Shown here in pieces: positions 39,927 through 47,943 of a stretch of DNA of 64,000 bases. Position 1 is the stretch's first letter; each line of letters opens with the position of its first letter. The notes under the pieces were generated by a model. The model worked only from the letters and a program-made list of their open reading frames with translations, searched no databases and was not told the origin of the DNA. A program made the position numbers and the translations under genes. The DNA is taken from assembly GCF_030549525.1 (NCBI RefSeq), contig NZ_CP130831.1, positions 2,629,501 to 2,693,500 on the forward strand, read 5' to 3'. Origin of the DNA: Stenotrophomonas sp. 704A1 (lineage in GTDB: Bacteria > Pseudomonadota > Gammaproteobacteria > Xanthomonadales > Xanthomonadaceae).

Positions 39927-40080
39927 CTACGGTGATGTCAGGCGCGACGTTGCGAGCACGTGATCGGAAGCATCCAGCTCCACCGACCAGGCTTCGGTAT
40001 CCAGGCCCAACCGGTTCTCATACCACCATCGCTGCACACAGCGACCACCGCATCCACTGCTGGCATAGCGGCTAAAGCAC
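39927..40080 (-). pseudogene. Possible remnant of a protein C-terminus
   Basis: One minus-strand frame reads CGGRCVQRWWYENRLGLDTE, continues AWSVELDASDHVLATSRLTS and stops at 39927-39929. This has the amphipathic texture of a real C-terminus, but a stop interrupts it a short way upstream and no start or upstream body is present. The spacer 39910-40198 otherwise holds nothing I can support. It could be a small intact gene using a different start; I see none. Confidence 0.3.
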
Positions 40081-40198
40081 GCGCCCGCGCATCATCCGCG
40101 CAGACCTTCTTCAACGTCAAACCGGCCTGTTGTGGCGCCCGGCATCCGTGCTAGCGTGCGCCGACCGATGATCAGGATGAACACAGGGACGCCCGTCG

Positions 40199-40393
40199 AT
40201 GGCAGGCAAGAGCCGGAAGGACAGGATCGCGCAGGAGATCGGCCTGTTCATGCAGCAGTACGCGCGCAAGGCGCAGCGCCATACCGAACCCAACGACCGG
40301 CCGTACGATCGGAAACTGGAAGAGCGGCTCAAGCGCTTGCCACCGGAAGAACTGGGCAGGCTGCTTTCTGGAGAAGAGGACGACGATGACTAG
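40199..40393 (+). CDS. Small conserved charged protein, unknown function
   Basis: 64 aa, highly charged. KSRKDRIAQEIGLFMQQYAR then DRPYDRKLEERLKRLPPEEL and an acidic DDDD tail. I recognise the N-terminal pattern as a small widespread proteobacterial hypothetical family without assigned role. It overlaps the following lipoprotein start by eight bases, so the two are co-translated. Confidence 0.7.
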   Translation: MAGKSRKDRIAQEIGLFMQQYARKAQRHTEPNDRPYDRKLEERLKRLPPEELGRLLSGEEDDDD

Positions 40394-40832
40394 TCCCGCC
40401 GGAATGGCCAGGCGCGCCATCGTCGTGACGTTCTGTAGCGCGCTATGCGCCTGCGGCCTGGTGATGGACAGTTCGTTCGACACCCTGCAGGAGGCAATCG
40501 ACTCCGACATGGTGAACAAGGGATGGATTCCCGACTGGGTGCCTCAAGAAGCGACCGACCTGCATGAGGTGCACGATCTGGATTCAAACACCAGCGCGCT
40601 GGCGTTCACCAAGCCCCGTGCGGTGCCATTGGAGTTGCCTACCGATTGCCGGGCGACCGCAATCGGCAACAGCGATCCTGTTGCGTTCGATCGCTACTGG
40701 TGGCCGGGTAAGGAGACGTTCCACCGGTCATACCGGATCTTTCGCTGCGCGCCAGCGTCCGGCAAGTCGATTTTCGTGGCGGTGAGCAGGAGCGAGGACC
40801 GCGTGCTCTTCTGGCGGACCTACCCGCGTTGA
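40386..40832 (+). CDS. Putative lipoprotein, YbbD-like (paralogue of 36088-36546)
   Basis: 148 aa. The leader carries VTFCSALCACGLVMDSS with a lipobox-like ALCAC. The core WIPDWVPQEATDLHEVHDLD and NTSALAFTKPR parallels the copy at 36088-36546, and both end in a beta-rich domain with a disulfide-capable cysteine pair. The start at 40386 lies in the end of the preceding gene. The pair of paralogues brackets the RHS remnant, arsenic genes and the broken rcnB-like gene. Confidence 0.65.
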   Translation: MTSPAGMARRAIVVTFCSALCACGLVMDSSFDTLQEAIDSDMVNKGWIPDWVPQEATDLHEVHDLDSNTSALAFTKPRAVPLELPTDCRATAIGNSDPVAFDRYWWPGKETFHRSYRIFRCAPASGKSIFVAVSRSEDRVLFWRTYPR

Positions 40833-40870
40833 TGCGCTTGCACGCCCCCCCTTCCCATCAGGAATCACCG

Positions 40871-41398
40871 ATGTCGATCCCCCATGCAGGTTTCACCGCC
40901 GTTGCCCTCTGCCTCGCCGCCTGCCTGCCCGCCCATGCCGCGCAGAACGCCCCCGCCGACGTCAAGGCGATCGAGCAGGTGGTCGAATCGTTCCGCACCT
41001 CGCTGATCAACAAGGACAAGCCGACCTACATGAGCCTGTTCTTCTCGGACAAGGCGCAAGACATCGGCTGGCAGGTCGTTTCCGAGGATATGCGCCTGCA
41101 GGACATCCGCAAGGCCAAGCCCGACGCGATCAAGGCACGGCAGATTCCCTCCAACAACTTCATTGCGCTGATCGACGGCGTCGTTGCTTCGCCGAAACCG
41201 ACGGAAGAGAAATTCTCCAACACGAAGATCGAGACCGATGGCGATGTGGCCTCTGTGTCGTTTGACTATAGTTTCCACGACGATGGCGTGACGACCAACT
41301 GGGGCAAGGAAATGTGGCAGCTGGTCCGCACCGAGCGGGGTTGGAAGATCTTCTCGGTGATCTACTCGATGCGCGATTCACGCAGCCCGGCCGGATGA
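40871..41398 (+). CDS. Secreted NTF2/SnoaL-like protein
   Basis: 175 aa with a signal peptide (AVALCLAACLPAHAAQ). The mature part has the SnoaL/NTF2 cone-fold pattern: DVKAIEQVVESFRTSLINKD at the first helix, then SNTKIETDGDVASVSFDYSF and WQLVRTERGWKIFSVIYSM as the closing strands. Such proteins bind or turn over small ligands; no catalytic dyad is clear. The start at 40871 is set by the signal peptide. The next gene starts 49 bases after its stop. Confidence 0.75.
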   Translation: MSIPHAGFTAVALCLAACLPAHAAQNAPADVKAIEQVVESFRTSLINKDKPTYMSLFFSDKAQDIGWQVVSEDMRLQDIRKAKPDAIKARQIPSNNFIALIDGVVASPKPTEEKFSNTKIETDGDVASVSFDYSFHDDGVTTNWGKEMWQLVRTERGWKIFSVIYSMRDSRSPAG

Positions 41399-41447
41399 GT
41401 GATCTGTCAGACTGGTGCCCACCGTTCGTCCACGCCTGCCAGACCCG

Positions 41448-42074
41448 ATGCCCCGGATTGCCGACCTCAACCCCGACCAGCTCGCCCACCACGCGCTCAA
41501 CATCTTCATCGCCCAGGGCCGCCATGTGGAAGGCGCGCGCGTGATCTACCACGCGCTGCGGCTGGACCCGGACCATCCCGGCGCGCTGCGTTGCCTGAGC
41601 GATTTCCTGGCGTACCAGGGCACCGAACCGTTCGCAGCGGTGACACTGGAGCACGCATTGTCCGGCGCGGTTCCGCTCAGTGAAGACGCACGCGAAACGC
41701 TCGACAACCTGCGCTTCCTCGACATCTGGTCGTGGGGTTTCTCCCGCCACACGTCGGGCGAGACCAACCTCAGCGGTGAAGCCTTCCAGCAGCGCGAGGA
41801 CTTCGACTTCGATGGCCCGGCCTATGCGGACTTCCTCAACACCGTCACCGAACCGGCCGGATCGCTGCAGGCGGCGTTCCAGGCCGCGCACCGCATCTGC
41901 GGGCTGATGTCCGGGCTGCTGCGCCATCCGCACAAGGACAATCCAGCCTTCGACGATGCGCTGCGCTCCTCCGCCTTCGTCGAAACCGAGGCGTACCCGG
42001 CATGGCTGGCCTCACCGACCGACGATCTGGATGCCCTCGACCAGGCCATCCAGGCGCAGCGCCAGGCCGGCTGA
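41448..42074 (+). CDS. TPR-like helical protein, unknown function
   Basis: 208 aa, soluble. The N-terminal third has a tetratricopeptide-like pair (HALNIFIAQGRHVEGARVIY, HALRLDPDHPGALRCLSDFL). The rest is acidic and helical with DFDGPAYADFLNTVTEP and a closing TDDLDALDQAIQAQRQ. A start at 41448 is preferred; an ATG at 41415 lacks resemblance to anything. Probably a protein-binding adaptor. Convergent with the peptidase gene. Confidence 0.65.
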   Translation: MPRIADLNPDQLAHHALNIFIAQGRHVEGARVIYHALRLDPDHPGALRCLSDFLAYQGTEPFAAVTLEHALSGAVPLSEDARETLDNLRFLDIWSWGFSRHTSGETNLSGEAFQQREDFDFDGPAYADFLNTVTEPAGSLQAAFQAAHRICGLMSGLLRHPHKDNPAFDDALRSSAFVETEAYPAWLASPTDDLDALDQAIQAQRQAG

Positions 42075-42111
42075 AGGAACCCGCATCGTCCACACGCGCG
42101 GCGCGGCCGGG

Positions 42112-43032
42112 TTACTGCGCCGCGAGCGCGAAATCCAGCCCCGCACACACCGCCGCCACCTGGGCGTCGTTGCATTCCTGCGGATTGGTGCGCGGGCTGT
42201 CCGGGTAGACCTCGGTGGTGGTGGCATACAGCGCATCGGTAAAGCCGGCGCACGCGCCGATCGAACGCGACTCGCCCCAGACCACGCCGGGCGACTGCAG
42301 CGGCAGGCCGACCAGATTGCCCTCGGCATCGGCCGGGGCGATGTGGGTGATCGGGGCCACCGCGGCGATCAGGGCCTTCTGGAATTCCGGCTGCGGGTCT
42401 TCACTGTTGCCGATCACATAGAAGCCATCGGGAATGGTGTCGCGCTCGAACGGCTTGCCGTCACGGGCACAGCGCGCCGGGTCGAACTCGTGCAGGTCGC
42501 TGTCGGTGGTCTCGTGCAGGTCCAGATGGACGCGGATGTCGGCCTTGCGCTCGGCCACCCAGCGCATCAGCGAGGCGGCTTCCTCGATCTGCCCACCGTC
42601 GCGGAAGCTGCGGTTCGGGTCGATCGCCTGCGGGTTCCAGCGCTGGATGCGCTCGTACCCCCACGGGCTCACGCACGGGGCCACGATCAGGTTGAAGCGG
42701 CCCAGATAGCGCTCGGCCTGCTGCTCGAGGAACTGCAGGGCGCCATGCACACCACTGGTTTCATAGCCATGCACACCGCCGGTGACCAGGGCGGTCGGCA
42801 GGGCCGGGTTCCAGGCGTGGTTCACCACCGCGAACAGCGGGTAGTGGTCCGGCGCATAGTCCAGCTGGCCGTACTGGACCACGTCAAAGCGCTCGTCCAG
42901 CCGCTCCAGCGCGGCCACCACATCTTCGTGATAGCTGCGCTGGCGCTGCTGGCGGGCCCGCCACTGCGCACGCTCGGCATCGCCCCAGGGCTGTCCGGGG
43001 GTGCCGATCGGGTAGAACTGCGCAACGGTCAT
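42112..43032 (-). CDS. M14-family zinc carboxypeptidase-like protein
   Basis: 306 aa. The zinc site pattern is GGVHGYETSGVHGALQFLEQ (HxxE) with the later His in VHLDLHETTDSDLHEF, and the substrate-binding DPNRSFRDGG is in place. TTTEVYPDSPRTNP near the C-terminus supplies the catalytic Glu region. No signal peptide, so probably cytoplasmic. It resembles the succinylglutamate desuccinylase/aspartoacylase side of the M14 clan as well, and the substrate cannot be named. Confidence 0.85.
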   Translation of the reverse strand: MTVAQFYPIGTPGQPWGDAERAQWRARQQRQRSYHEDVVAALERLDERFDVVQYGQLDYAPDHYPLFAVVNHAWNPALPTALVTGGVHGYETSGVHGALQFLEQQAERYLGRFNLIVAPCVSPWGYERIQRWNPQAIDPNRSFRDGGQIEEAASLMRWVAERKADIRVHLDLHETTDSDLHEFDPARCARDGKPFERDTIPDGFYVIGNSEDPQPEFQKALIAAVAPITHIAPADAEGNLVGLPLQSPGVVWGESRSIGACAGFTDALYATTTEVYPDSPRTNPQECNDAQVAAVCAGLDFALAAQ

Positions 43033-43177
43033 CTCAGGCTCCAGAAAGTCAGGGTAACGGTGATTCAGCCCTCCATTTTAAGGCGTGTGGCCCGCCCGAT
43101 GCTGGGCTACGCCTCCGCCTTCATACGGCGGCGGTCATCTGGTTGTAAAATCTACGGTTTTTGACCCCCACCCCTTG

Positions 43178-43831
43178 ATGGCGAACGCAGCGCAGCCGGT
43201 CCTGGGTGGACCGGATTTCCTCCGCCTGCTCGCCCGTCTCAGTGACGGCGCGATGCCGGCCACCAGTCCCGCATTGACCGATCGCCTCGGCCAATGGGTG
43301 GACTGGAGCCGTGCCGTGGCCCTTGCCGGGGCGCTGGACGGGCGCCTGCCCGAGCCCGGCGAGGCCACCGAAGCCCTTGAGGATCTACGCGCGGACTGCG
43401 CCCAGGCCCACGCCAGCCTGCTGGCCTCGATCAGCGACGATGCCGAGGCCGAGCGCCTGCTGGACCTGGCCGAAGCCGCAGCCAGCCCCGACTTTGCCTC
43501 GCTGCGCCAGCGCTACCGCGTGCTGCAGCAGGCCATCCAGACCGCGACCGGCCGCCTGCGTGGCCGCCTGCGCGACCAGCTGGTGCAGCTGTCGCCAGCG
43601 CTGGCACGCCTGGCCGAGGTGGATGCGGTGATGGAGCAGACCCTCAGCCCACGCGAGCACAGCCTGCTGGGCACCGCGCCCGCCGTGCTGGGCTCACGTT
43701 TTGAACGCGTGCACGGCCAGCCCGGCTGGCGCGCGGCGTTCCGCCATGACATGCGCACGCTGCTGCTCGCCGAGCTGGAACTGCGCTTCCACCCGATCCA
43801 GGGGCTGCTTGCAGCCCTGCGCCCCCACTGA
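43178..43831 (+). CDS. DUF3348 protein, first gene of a motor-like cassette
   Basis: 217 aa, soluble and helical, rich in Ala, Leu and Arg (LARLSDGAMPATSPALTDRL, LAEVDAVMEQTLSPREHSLL, then RLHGQPGWR-like RVHGQPGWRAAFRHDM). I recognise the family as DUF3348, which sits upstream of DUF802 genes in beta- and gammaproteobacteria. The start at 43178 excludes an unsupported leader. It is followed 10 bases later by the DUF802 gene. Function unknown; it may be a cytoplasmic partner of the membrane complex. Confidence 0.75.
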   Translation: MANAAQPVLGGPDFLRLLARLSDGAMPATSPALTDRLGQWVDWSRAVALAGALDGRLPEPGEATEALEDLRADCAQAHASLLASISDDAEAERLLDLAEAAASPDFASLRQRYRVLQQAIQTATGRLRGRLRDQLVQLSPALARLAEVDAVMEQTLSPREHSLLGTAPAVLGSRFERVHGQPGWRAAFRHDMRTLLLAELELRFHPIQGLLAALRPH

Positions 43832-43841
43832 CCGGAACACC

Positions 43842-46106
43842 ATGTCCAGAACTGCTTTCCATGTCCTTGTTTTCCTTGCCGGCCTGCTGGCGGTGTGCTG
43901 GATCGGTGTCGGGTATGTCGCAGTGCATCCCCTGGGTGCGGCGGTGGCCGCAGTCATTGCCGCGTGCTACATCGCCGGTGGCGTCGAGCTGTACCGCTAC
44001 CGCCAGGCCAGCCATGGACTGCGCACCGCGCTGAATGACCTGTCCACCGCCGAGCAGGGCCTGTCGCCGTGGCTGGAGCGCGTGCCGGTGGGCCTGCGCA
44101 ATGCGGTGCGGCTGCGCGTGGAAGGCGAGCGCATCGCCCTGCCCGGCCCGGTGCTGACGCCGTACCTGGTGGGACTGCTGGTGCTGCTGGGCATGCTCGG
44201 CACGCTGCTCGGCATGATGGACACCCTGCGTGGTACCGGCCTCGCCCTGCAGAGCGCCACCGACATGGCCGCGATCCGCGGCTCGCTGGCTTCGCCGGTG
44301 CAAGGGCTGGCCGTGGCCTTCGGCACCTCGATCGCCGGCGTGGCCAGTTCGGCGATGCTGGGCCTGCTGTCGGCCCTGCTGCGCCGCGAGCGCCTGCAGG
44401 TGGTACAGCAGCTGGACCGCGCCATCGCCGGCACGCTGCATCCGTACTCGCAGGCCTGGCAGCGCGCCGAATCGCTGCGCCTGCTGCAGGCGCAGTCGGC
44501 CGCCCTGCCGGCCCTGGTCGACCGCCTGCAGGCGATGACCAGCGCCTTTGAACAGCACAGCGCCGCGGCCAACGAGCGCCTGCTGGCCGGCCAGTCCGAT
44601 TTCCTCACCCAGAGCCAGGCCCTTCAGGAACGCCTGGCTGCCTCGCTGCAGCAATCGCTGCGCGAGGGCGCCGAAGCGAGCGCAGCCGCCATGGGTGGCG
44701 CACTGCAGCCGATGGCCGAAGCCACGTTGGCCGGCTTGGCCCAGCAGGGTCAGGCGCTGCACGCGCGCGTCGAGCAGGCGGTGCAGCAGCAGCTGGCCGG
44801 GCTGGCCGACGGCTTCGAACGCAGCCGTGTGGCGACCGACGCCAGCTGGGCCAGGGTGGTGAGTGAGCAGACCCAGGCGCAGCAGGCGCTGGTGAGCGAC
44901 CTGCGCCAGCACCTGCAGGCCTTCAGTGACGGCCAGGGCACGCAGGCCGAGGCGCTGGTCGCGCGCATCGGCGAGCGCCTGCAGGCCGATGCCAGCCGCA
45001 ATGCAGACGCCTGGCGCGCCGCCGCAGAGCAGCAGCAGGCGCTCAATACCGCACTGGCCGAACGCCAGCAGCAGGCACTGCTCGCCGCTGGCCAGCAGCT
45101 GGACGAGCGCGCGCAGGCACTGCTGCAGGCGCTGGACCAGCGCCACGCTGCCAGCCAGTCGCTGCTGCAGGATCACGAACAGCAGCGCGTCCACGATTGG
45201 CAGGCCGCGCAGGTCGCCGCCGCCACTGCCCATGCCGAACTGCAGGCCAGCCTGGACAGCCGCGAGCAGCAGCGTCAGGCGCGCTGGGATGCGGTCAGTG
45301 CCGAACTGCAGCAGGCCCACGCCACGCTGCAGGCCCAGCTGCAGGCGGGTGACGAGCAACGCCTGCAGCGCTGGAGTGAGGCGCTGCAGCACATCTCCAC
45401 CGATCTGGCCGAGCGCCTGCAGGCCAACGGCGAACGTCTGGCCGCACAGCAGCAGCAGGTCTGCGACACGCTGGCGCAGACCGCACAGCAGATCGGCGAC
45501 AACGGCCGCGCCCAGGCCAGCGCCACGCTGGCCGAAGTGTCCACCCTGCTGCAGACCGCCGCCGCCGCGCCCAAGGCCGCCGCCGAGGTCATCAACGAGC
45601 TGCGCAGCACGCTGTCCGAGAGTCTGGTGCGCGACAACGCGATGCTGGAAGAGCGCGGCCGGCTGCTGGCCACGGTGCAGACCCTGCTGGAAGCGATCAA
45701 CCACGCCTCGCACGAACAGCGCACCGCGGTGGACGCACTGGTCGGTGGCTCGGCCGAGCTGCTGGAACGCGTCGGCAACCGCTTCACCGACCACATCGCT
45801 GCCGAGACCGGCAAGCTGGATGGCATTGCGGCAGCGCTCAGCGGCAGCGCCGGTGACGTCGGCCAGCTGGCCGGCGCCTTCGGCGAGGCCGTCGCACAGT
45901 TCGGCAGTGCCTCCACCGAACTGTCCGGCCGCCTGGAGCAGATCGGCGGCGCACTGGATGCCTCGCTGGCCCGCAGCGACGAGCAGCTGGCCTATTACGT
46001 GGCGCAGGCACGCGAGGTGGTCGACCTCAGCCTGCTGTCGCAGAAGCAGGTGATGGACGAACTGCAGCAGCTGGCCGCGCGCCGCGGCAAGGCCGGCAGC
46101 GCATGA
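43842..46106 (+). CDS. DUF802 membrane protein with MotA/ExbB/ZorA-like core and very long coiled-coil tail
   Basis: 754 aa. Four hydrophobic segments lie near residues 6-28, 31-50, 105-128 and 155-180. The last two carry LLGMLGTLLGMMDTL and SPVQGLAVAFGTSIAGVASS, the GLLGT...GLA.AFGTS pattern of MotA/ExbB/ZorA stator subunits. From residue 185 to the end the chain is about 570 residues of Ala/Gln/Glu-rich heptads (for example LLQALDQRHAASQSLLQDHE), a long cytoplasmic rod as in ZorA. It overlaps the OmpA-like partner gene by four bases. It probably forms a proton- or sodium-driven complex with that partner; the output is unknown. Confidence 0.8.
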   Translation: MSRTAFHVLVFLAGLLAVCWIGVGYVAVHPLGAAVAAVIAACYIAGGVELYRYRQASHGLRTALNDLSTAEQGLSPWLERVPVGLRNAVRLRVEGERIALPGPVLTPYLVGLLVLLGMLGTLLGMMDTLRGTGLALQSATDMAAIRGSLASPVQGLAVAFGTSIAGVASSAMLGLLSALLRRERLQVVQQLDRAIAGTLHPYSQAWQRAESLRLLQAQSAALPALVDRLQAMTSAFEQHSAAANERLLAGQSDFLTQSQALQERLAASLQQSLREGAEASAAAMGGALQPMAEATLAGLAQQGQALHARVEQAVQQQLAGLADGFERSRVATDASWARVVSEQTQAQQALVSDLRQHLQAFSDGQGTQAEALVARIGERLQADASRNADAWRAAAEQQQALNTALAERQQQALLAAGQQLDERAQALLQALDQRHAASQSLLQDHEQQRVHDWQAAQVAAATAHAELQASLDSREQQRQARWDAVSAELQQAHATLQAQLQAGDEQRLQRWSEALQHISTDLAERLQANGERLAAQQQQVCDTLAQTAQQIGDNGRAQASATLAEVSTLLQTAAAAPKAAAEVINELRSTLSESLVRDNAMLEERGRLLATVQTLLEAINHASHEQRTAVDALVGGSAELLERVGNRFTDHIAAETGKLDGIAAALSGSAGDVGQLAGAFGEAVAQFGSASTELSGRLEQIGGALDASLARSDEQLAYYVAQAREVVDLSLLSQKQVMDELQQLAARRGKAGSA

Positions 46107-46741
46107 GCGACGAGCTGGAGGTCGACGGCGGTTCACACGCCCCGATCTGGGCCGCATTCGGCGACCTGATGTCGGTGCTGCTGGGCGCGTTCGTGCTGAT
46201 CCTGGTCGGCGTGGTCGCGGTGCAGCTGGAGCTGTCGCAGCGGCTGGACCAGGAAGTGAAGCAGCGCCAGGCCGAAGCCAAGCGCCTGCAGACGCTGGAA
46301 CAGGCGCTGGCTGGGCCGTTGGCCGCCGGTCGCGTGACCCTGGTCGATGGCCGCATCGGCATCAGTGGCAGCGTGCTGTTCGCGCTGAACTCGGACCAGC
46401 TGCAGCCGGAAGGCCAGGAGCTGCTGCGCAGCCTGGCCGCGCCGCTGGCGGCCTACCTGGGTACGCGCGAAGAGATCCTGATGGTCAGCGGCTTCACCGA
46501 TGACGCACCGGTGCGCGAAGGCAACCGCCGTTTCGCCGACAACTGGGAGCTGTCCGCGCAGCGCTCGCTGACCGTGACCCGTACCCTGATCGCCAACGGC
46601 GTACCGGCCGACGCTGTGTTCGCTGCTGCGTTCGGCAGCGAGCAGCCGGTCAGTTCCAATGCCAGCGAAGACGGCCGCGCGCGCAACCGGCGCGTGGAGA
46701 TCGCGCCGATTCCCAAACCGAGGGCCCCGGATGCCAGGTAA
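46103..46741 (+). CDS. MotB/ZorB-like OmpA-domain protein
   Basis: 212 aa. One membrane helix near residues 15-40, APIWAAFGDLMSVLLGAFVL, places Asp21 where MotB and ZorB have the ion-binding aspartate. A short helical linker follows, then an OmpA-like peptidoglycan-binding domain from about residue 80 (VLFALNSDQLQPEGQELLRS, FTDDAPVREGNRRFADNWEL, ASEDGRARNRRVEI). Directly coupled to the DUF802 gene. The pair has the make-up of an ion-driven stator anchored to the cell wall. Confidence 0.88.
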   Translation: MSDELEVDGGSHAPIWAAFGDLMSVLLGAFVLILVGVVAVQLELSQRLDQEVKQRQAEAKRLQTLEQALAGPLAAGRVTLVDGRIGISGSVLFALNSDQLQPEGQELLRSLAAPLAAYLGTREEILMVSGFTDDAPVREGNRRFADNWELSAQRSLTVTRTLIANGVPADAVFAAAFGSEQPVSSNASEDGRARNRRVEIAPIPKPRAPDAR

Positions 46742-47108
46742 GCCGCCCGCGCTGGATGGCCTGCGCGCGCTGGTGCGCGACCTCGATGCGGGGTCGCGCG
46801 CGTTGCCGCACTACCCGCAGGTGCCGATGCTGGATGAGGTGCGCCGCGAGTGGTCCGCGCTGCGCAGCGAGCTGCAGGTACGCCGCACGCTGCGCACCGA
46901 GGCCCCGGCCGATGGCGGCCCGCTGAACTCGGCGGTGCTGGTGCAGCGCATGCTCGACACCCTGCAGGCCGCCAGCCCCGGCTACCTGCGGCACTTCATC
47001 GACTACGTGGATACGCTGTCCTGGCTGCAGGCGCTGCAGGAGGGTTCCGCCAGCAGTGCGGATAGCGCAAAGCCGAAGCGTACTCGCAAGCCGCGCAACG
47101 CGGGTTGA
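46731..47108 (+). CDS. DUF2894 protein, last gene of the motor-like cassette
   Basis: 125 aa, soluble, helical and basic at the C-terminus (KPKRTRKPRNAG). The pattern LDEVRREWSALRSELQVRRT and LVQRMLDTLQAASPGYLRHF fits DUF2894, which accompanies DUF802 and DUF3348 genes. The start at 46731 overlaps the OmpA-like gene by 11 bases. Function unknown. Confidence 0.75.
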   Translation: MPGKPPALDGLRALVRDLDAGSRALPHYPQVPMLDEVRREWSALRSELQVRRTLRTEAPADGGPLNSAVLVQRMLDTLQAASPGYLRHFIDYVDTLSWLQALQEGSASSADSAKPKRTRKPRNAG

Positions 47109-47138
47109 TCGCGGTTCGCATCGAAGTACCTTGCAGGA

Positions 47139-47160
47139 CCGAGCCATGCTCGGCTTCTTC
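47139..47160. terminator. Stem-loop between convergent DUF2894 and entA genes
   Basis: CCGAGC-CAT-GCTCGG at 47139-47153 followed by the pyrimidine-rich CTTCTTC. It lies 31 bases after the DUF2894 stop and 25 bases before the end of entA, and could end transcription from the left. The U-tract is weak. Confidence 0.4.
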
Positions 47161-47184
47161 CGGCCTCAGCCAAGCACGGCTCGC

Positions 47185-47943
47185 TCACCCGCGCAGGGTG
47201 GCGCCGCCATCCACGTACAGGTCACTCATCGCCACGTGCCCGGCCTGTTCGGACAGCAGGAACATCACCGAGTGCGCGATGTCTTCCGGGGTGGCCAGCT
47301 TGCGCAGCGGAATGCCGGCCTTGTAGGTCTCCAGGCTGCCGGCGATCACCCGCTCGGCGCCCCGTTCGTCCTGCCACATGCCGGTCTGCATCGGGGTCAG
47401 TGTCGACCCCGGCGCGACGATGTTGCAGCGGATGCCCAGCGGGGCCAGTTCCAGCCCGAGGCAGCGGGTGAACATGGTGGCGGCGGCCTTTGACGCGGCA
47501 TAGGCGGCCATGCCGTGCCGCGGGACCCCGGCCGCATTCGAACTGACGGTGACGATGGCGCCCTGCCCCCGCGGTGACATCACCCGCGCCAGCGCACGCC
47601 CCAGATGGAACACGCCATCCGCATTGACCGCGAACACACGGCGCCAGTCGGCATCGGTGGTCGCGGTCACCTCGCCCACGTGCAGCACCCCGGCCACGCT
47701 TGCGGCGAGCCCGATCGGCCCGATGCGGGCCTCTACACGATCCACCAGCGCATCGACCGCCACGCTGTCGGTCACGTCCAGCGCAAACGCCTGCACTCGG
47801 GCGTCCGTGACCACGGGCGCCTCGCGATCGGTTGCCACCACCGTGCAGCCCGCCTCGGCCAGCAGCCGTACCAGCGCGGCGCCGATGCCACCGGCAGCGC
47901 CGGTCACCAGCGCCACATTGCCCTCGAATCCGGTCAACTGCAT
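47185..47943 (-). CDS. entA: 2,3-dihydro-2,3-dihydroxybenzoate dehydrogenase
   Basis: 252 aa short-chain dehydrogenase; makes 2,3-dihydroxybenzoate (DHB) from its dihydro precursor with NAD. Cofactor motif [18 protein letters not shown], then [11 protein letters not shown], and the active-site pair [17 protein letters not shown] and [13 protein letters not shown] [19 protein letters not shown] fit EntA over general reductases. It overlaps the entF end by ten bases and is the last gene of the ent operon. Confidence 0.93.
   Translation of the reverse strand: MQLTGFEGNVALVTGAAGGIGAALVRLLAEAGCTVVATDREAPVVTDARVQAFALDVTDSVAVDALVDRVEARIGPIGLAASVAGVLHVGEVTATTDADWRRVFAVNADGVFHLGRALARVMSPRGQGAIVTVSSNAAGVPRHGMAAYAASKAAATMFTRCLGLELAPLGIRCNIVAPGSTLTPMQTGMWQDERGAERVIAGSLETYKAGIPLRKLATPEDIAHSVMFLLSEQAGHVAMSDLYVDGGATLRG

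Noticed and set aside
43644-46157. Long minus-strand open frame opposite the DUF802 gene
   Set aside because: Composition is repetitive Gln/Leu/Gly from the complement of coiled-coil codons; the plus-strand frame has membrane helices, the stator motif and a coupled partner.
43178-47108. Complete Zorya defence system
   Set aside because: Only stator-like ZorA/ZorB features are present; no ZorC, ZorD helicase/nuclease or ZorE-like gene occurs next to them.
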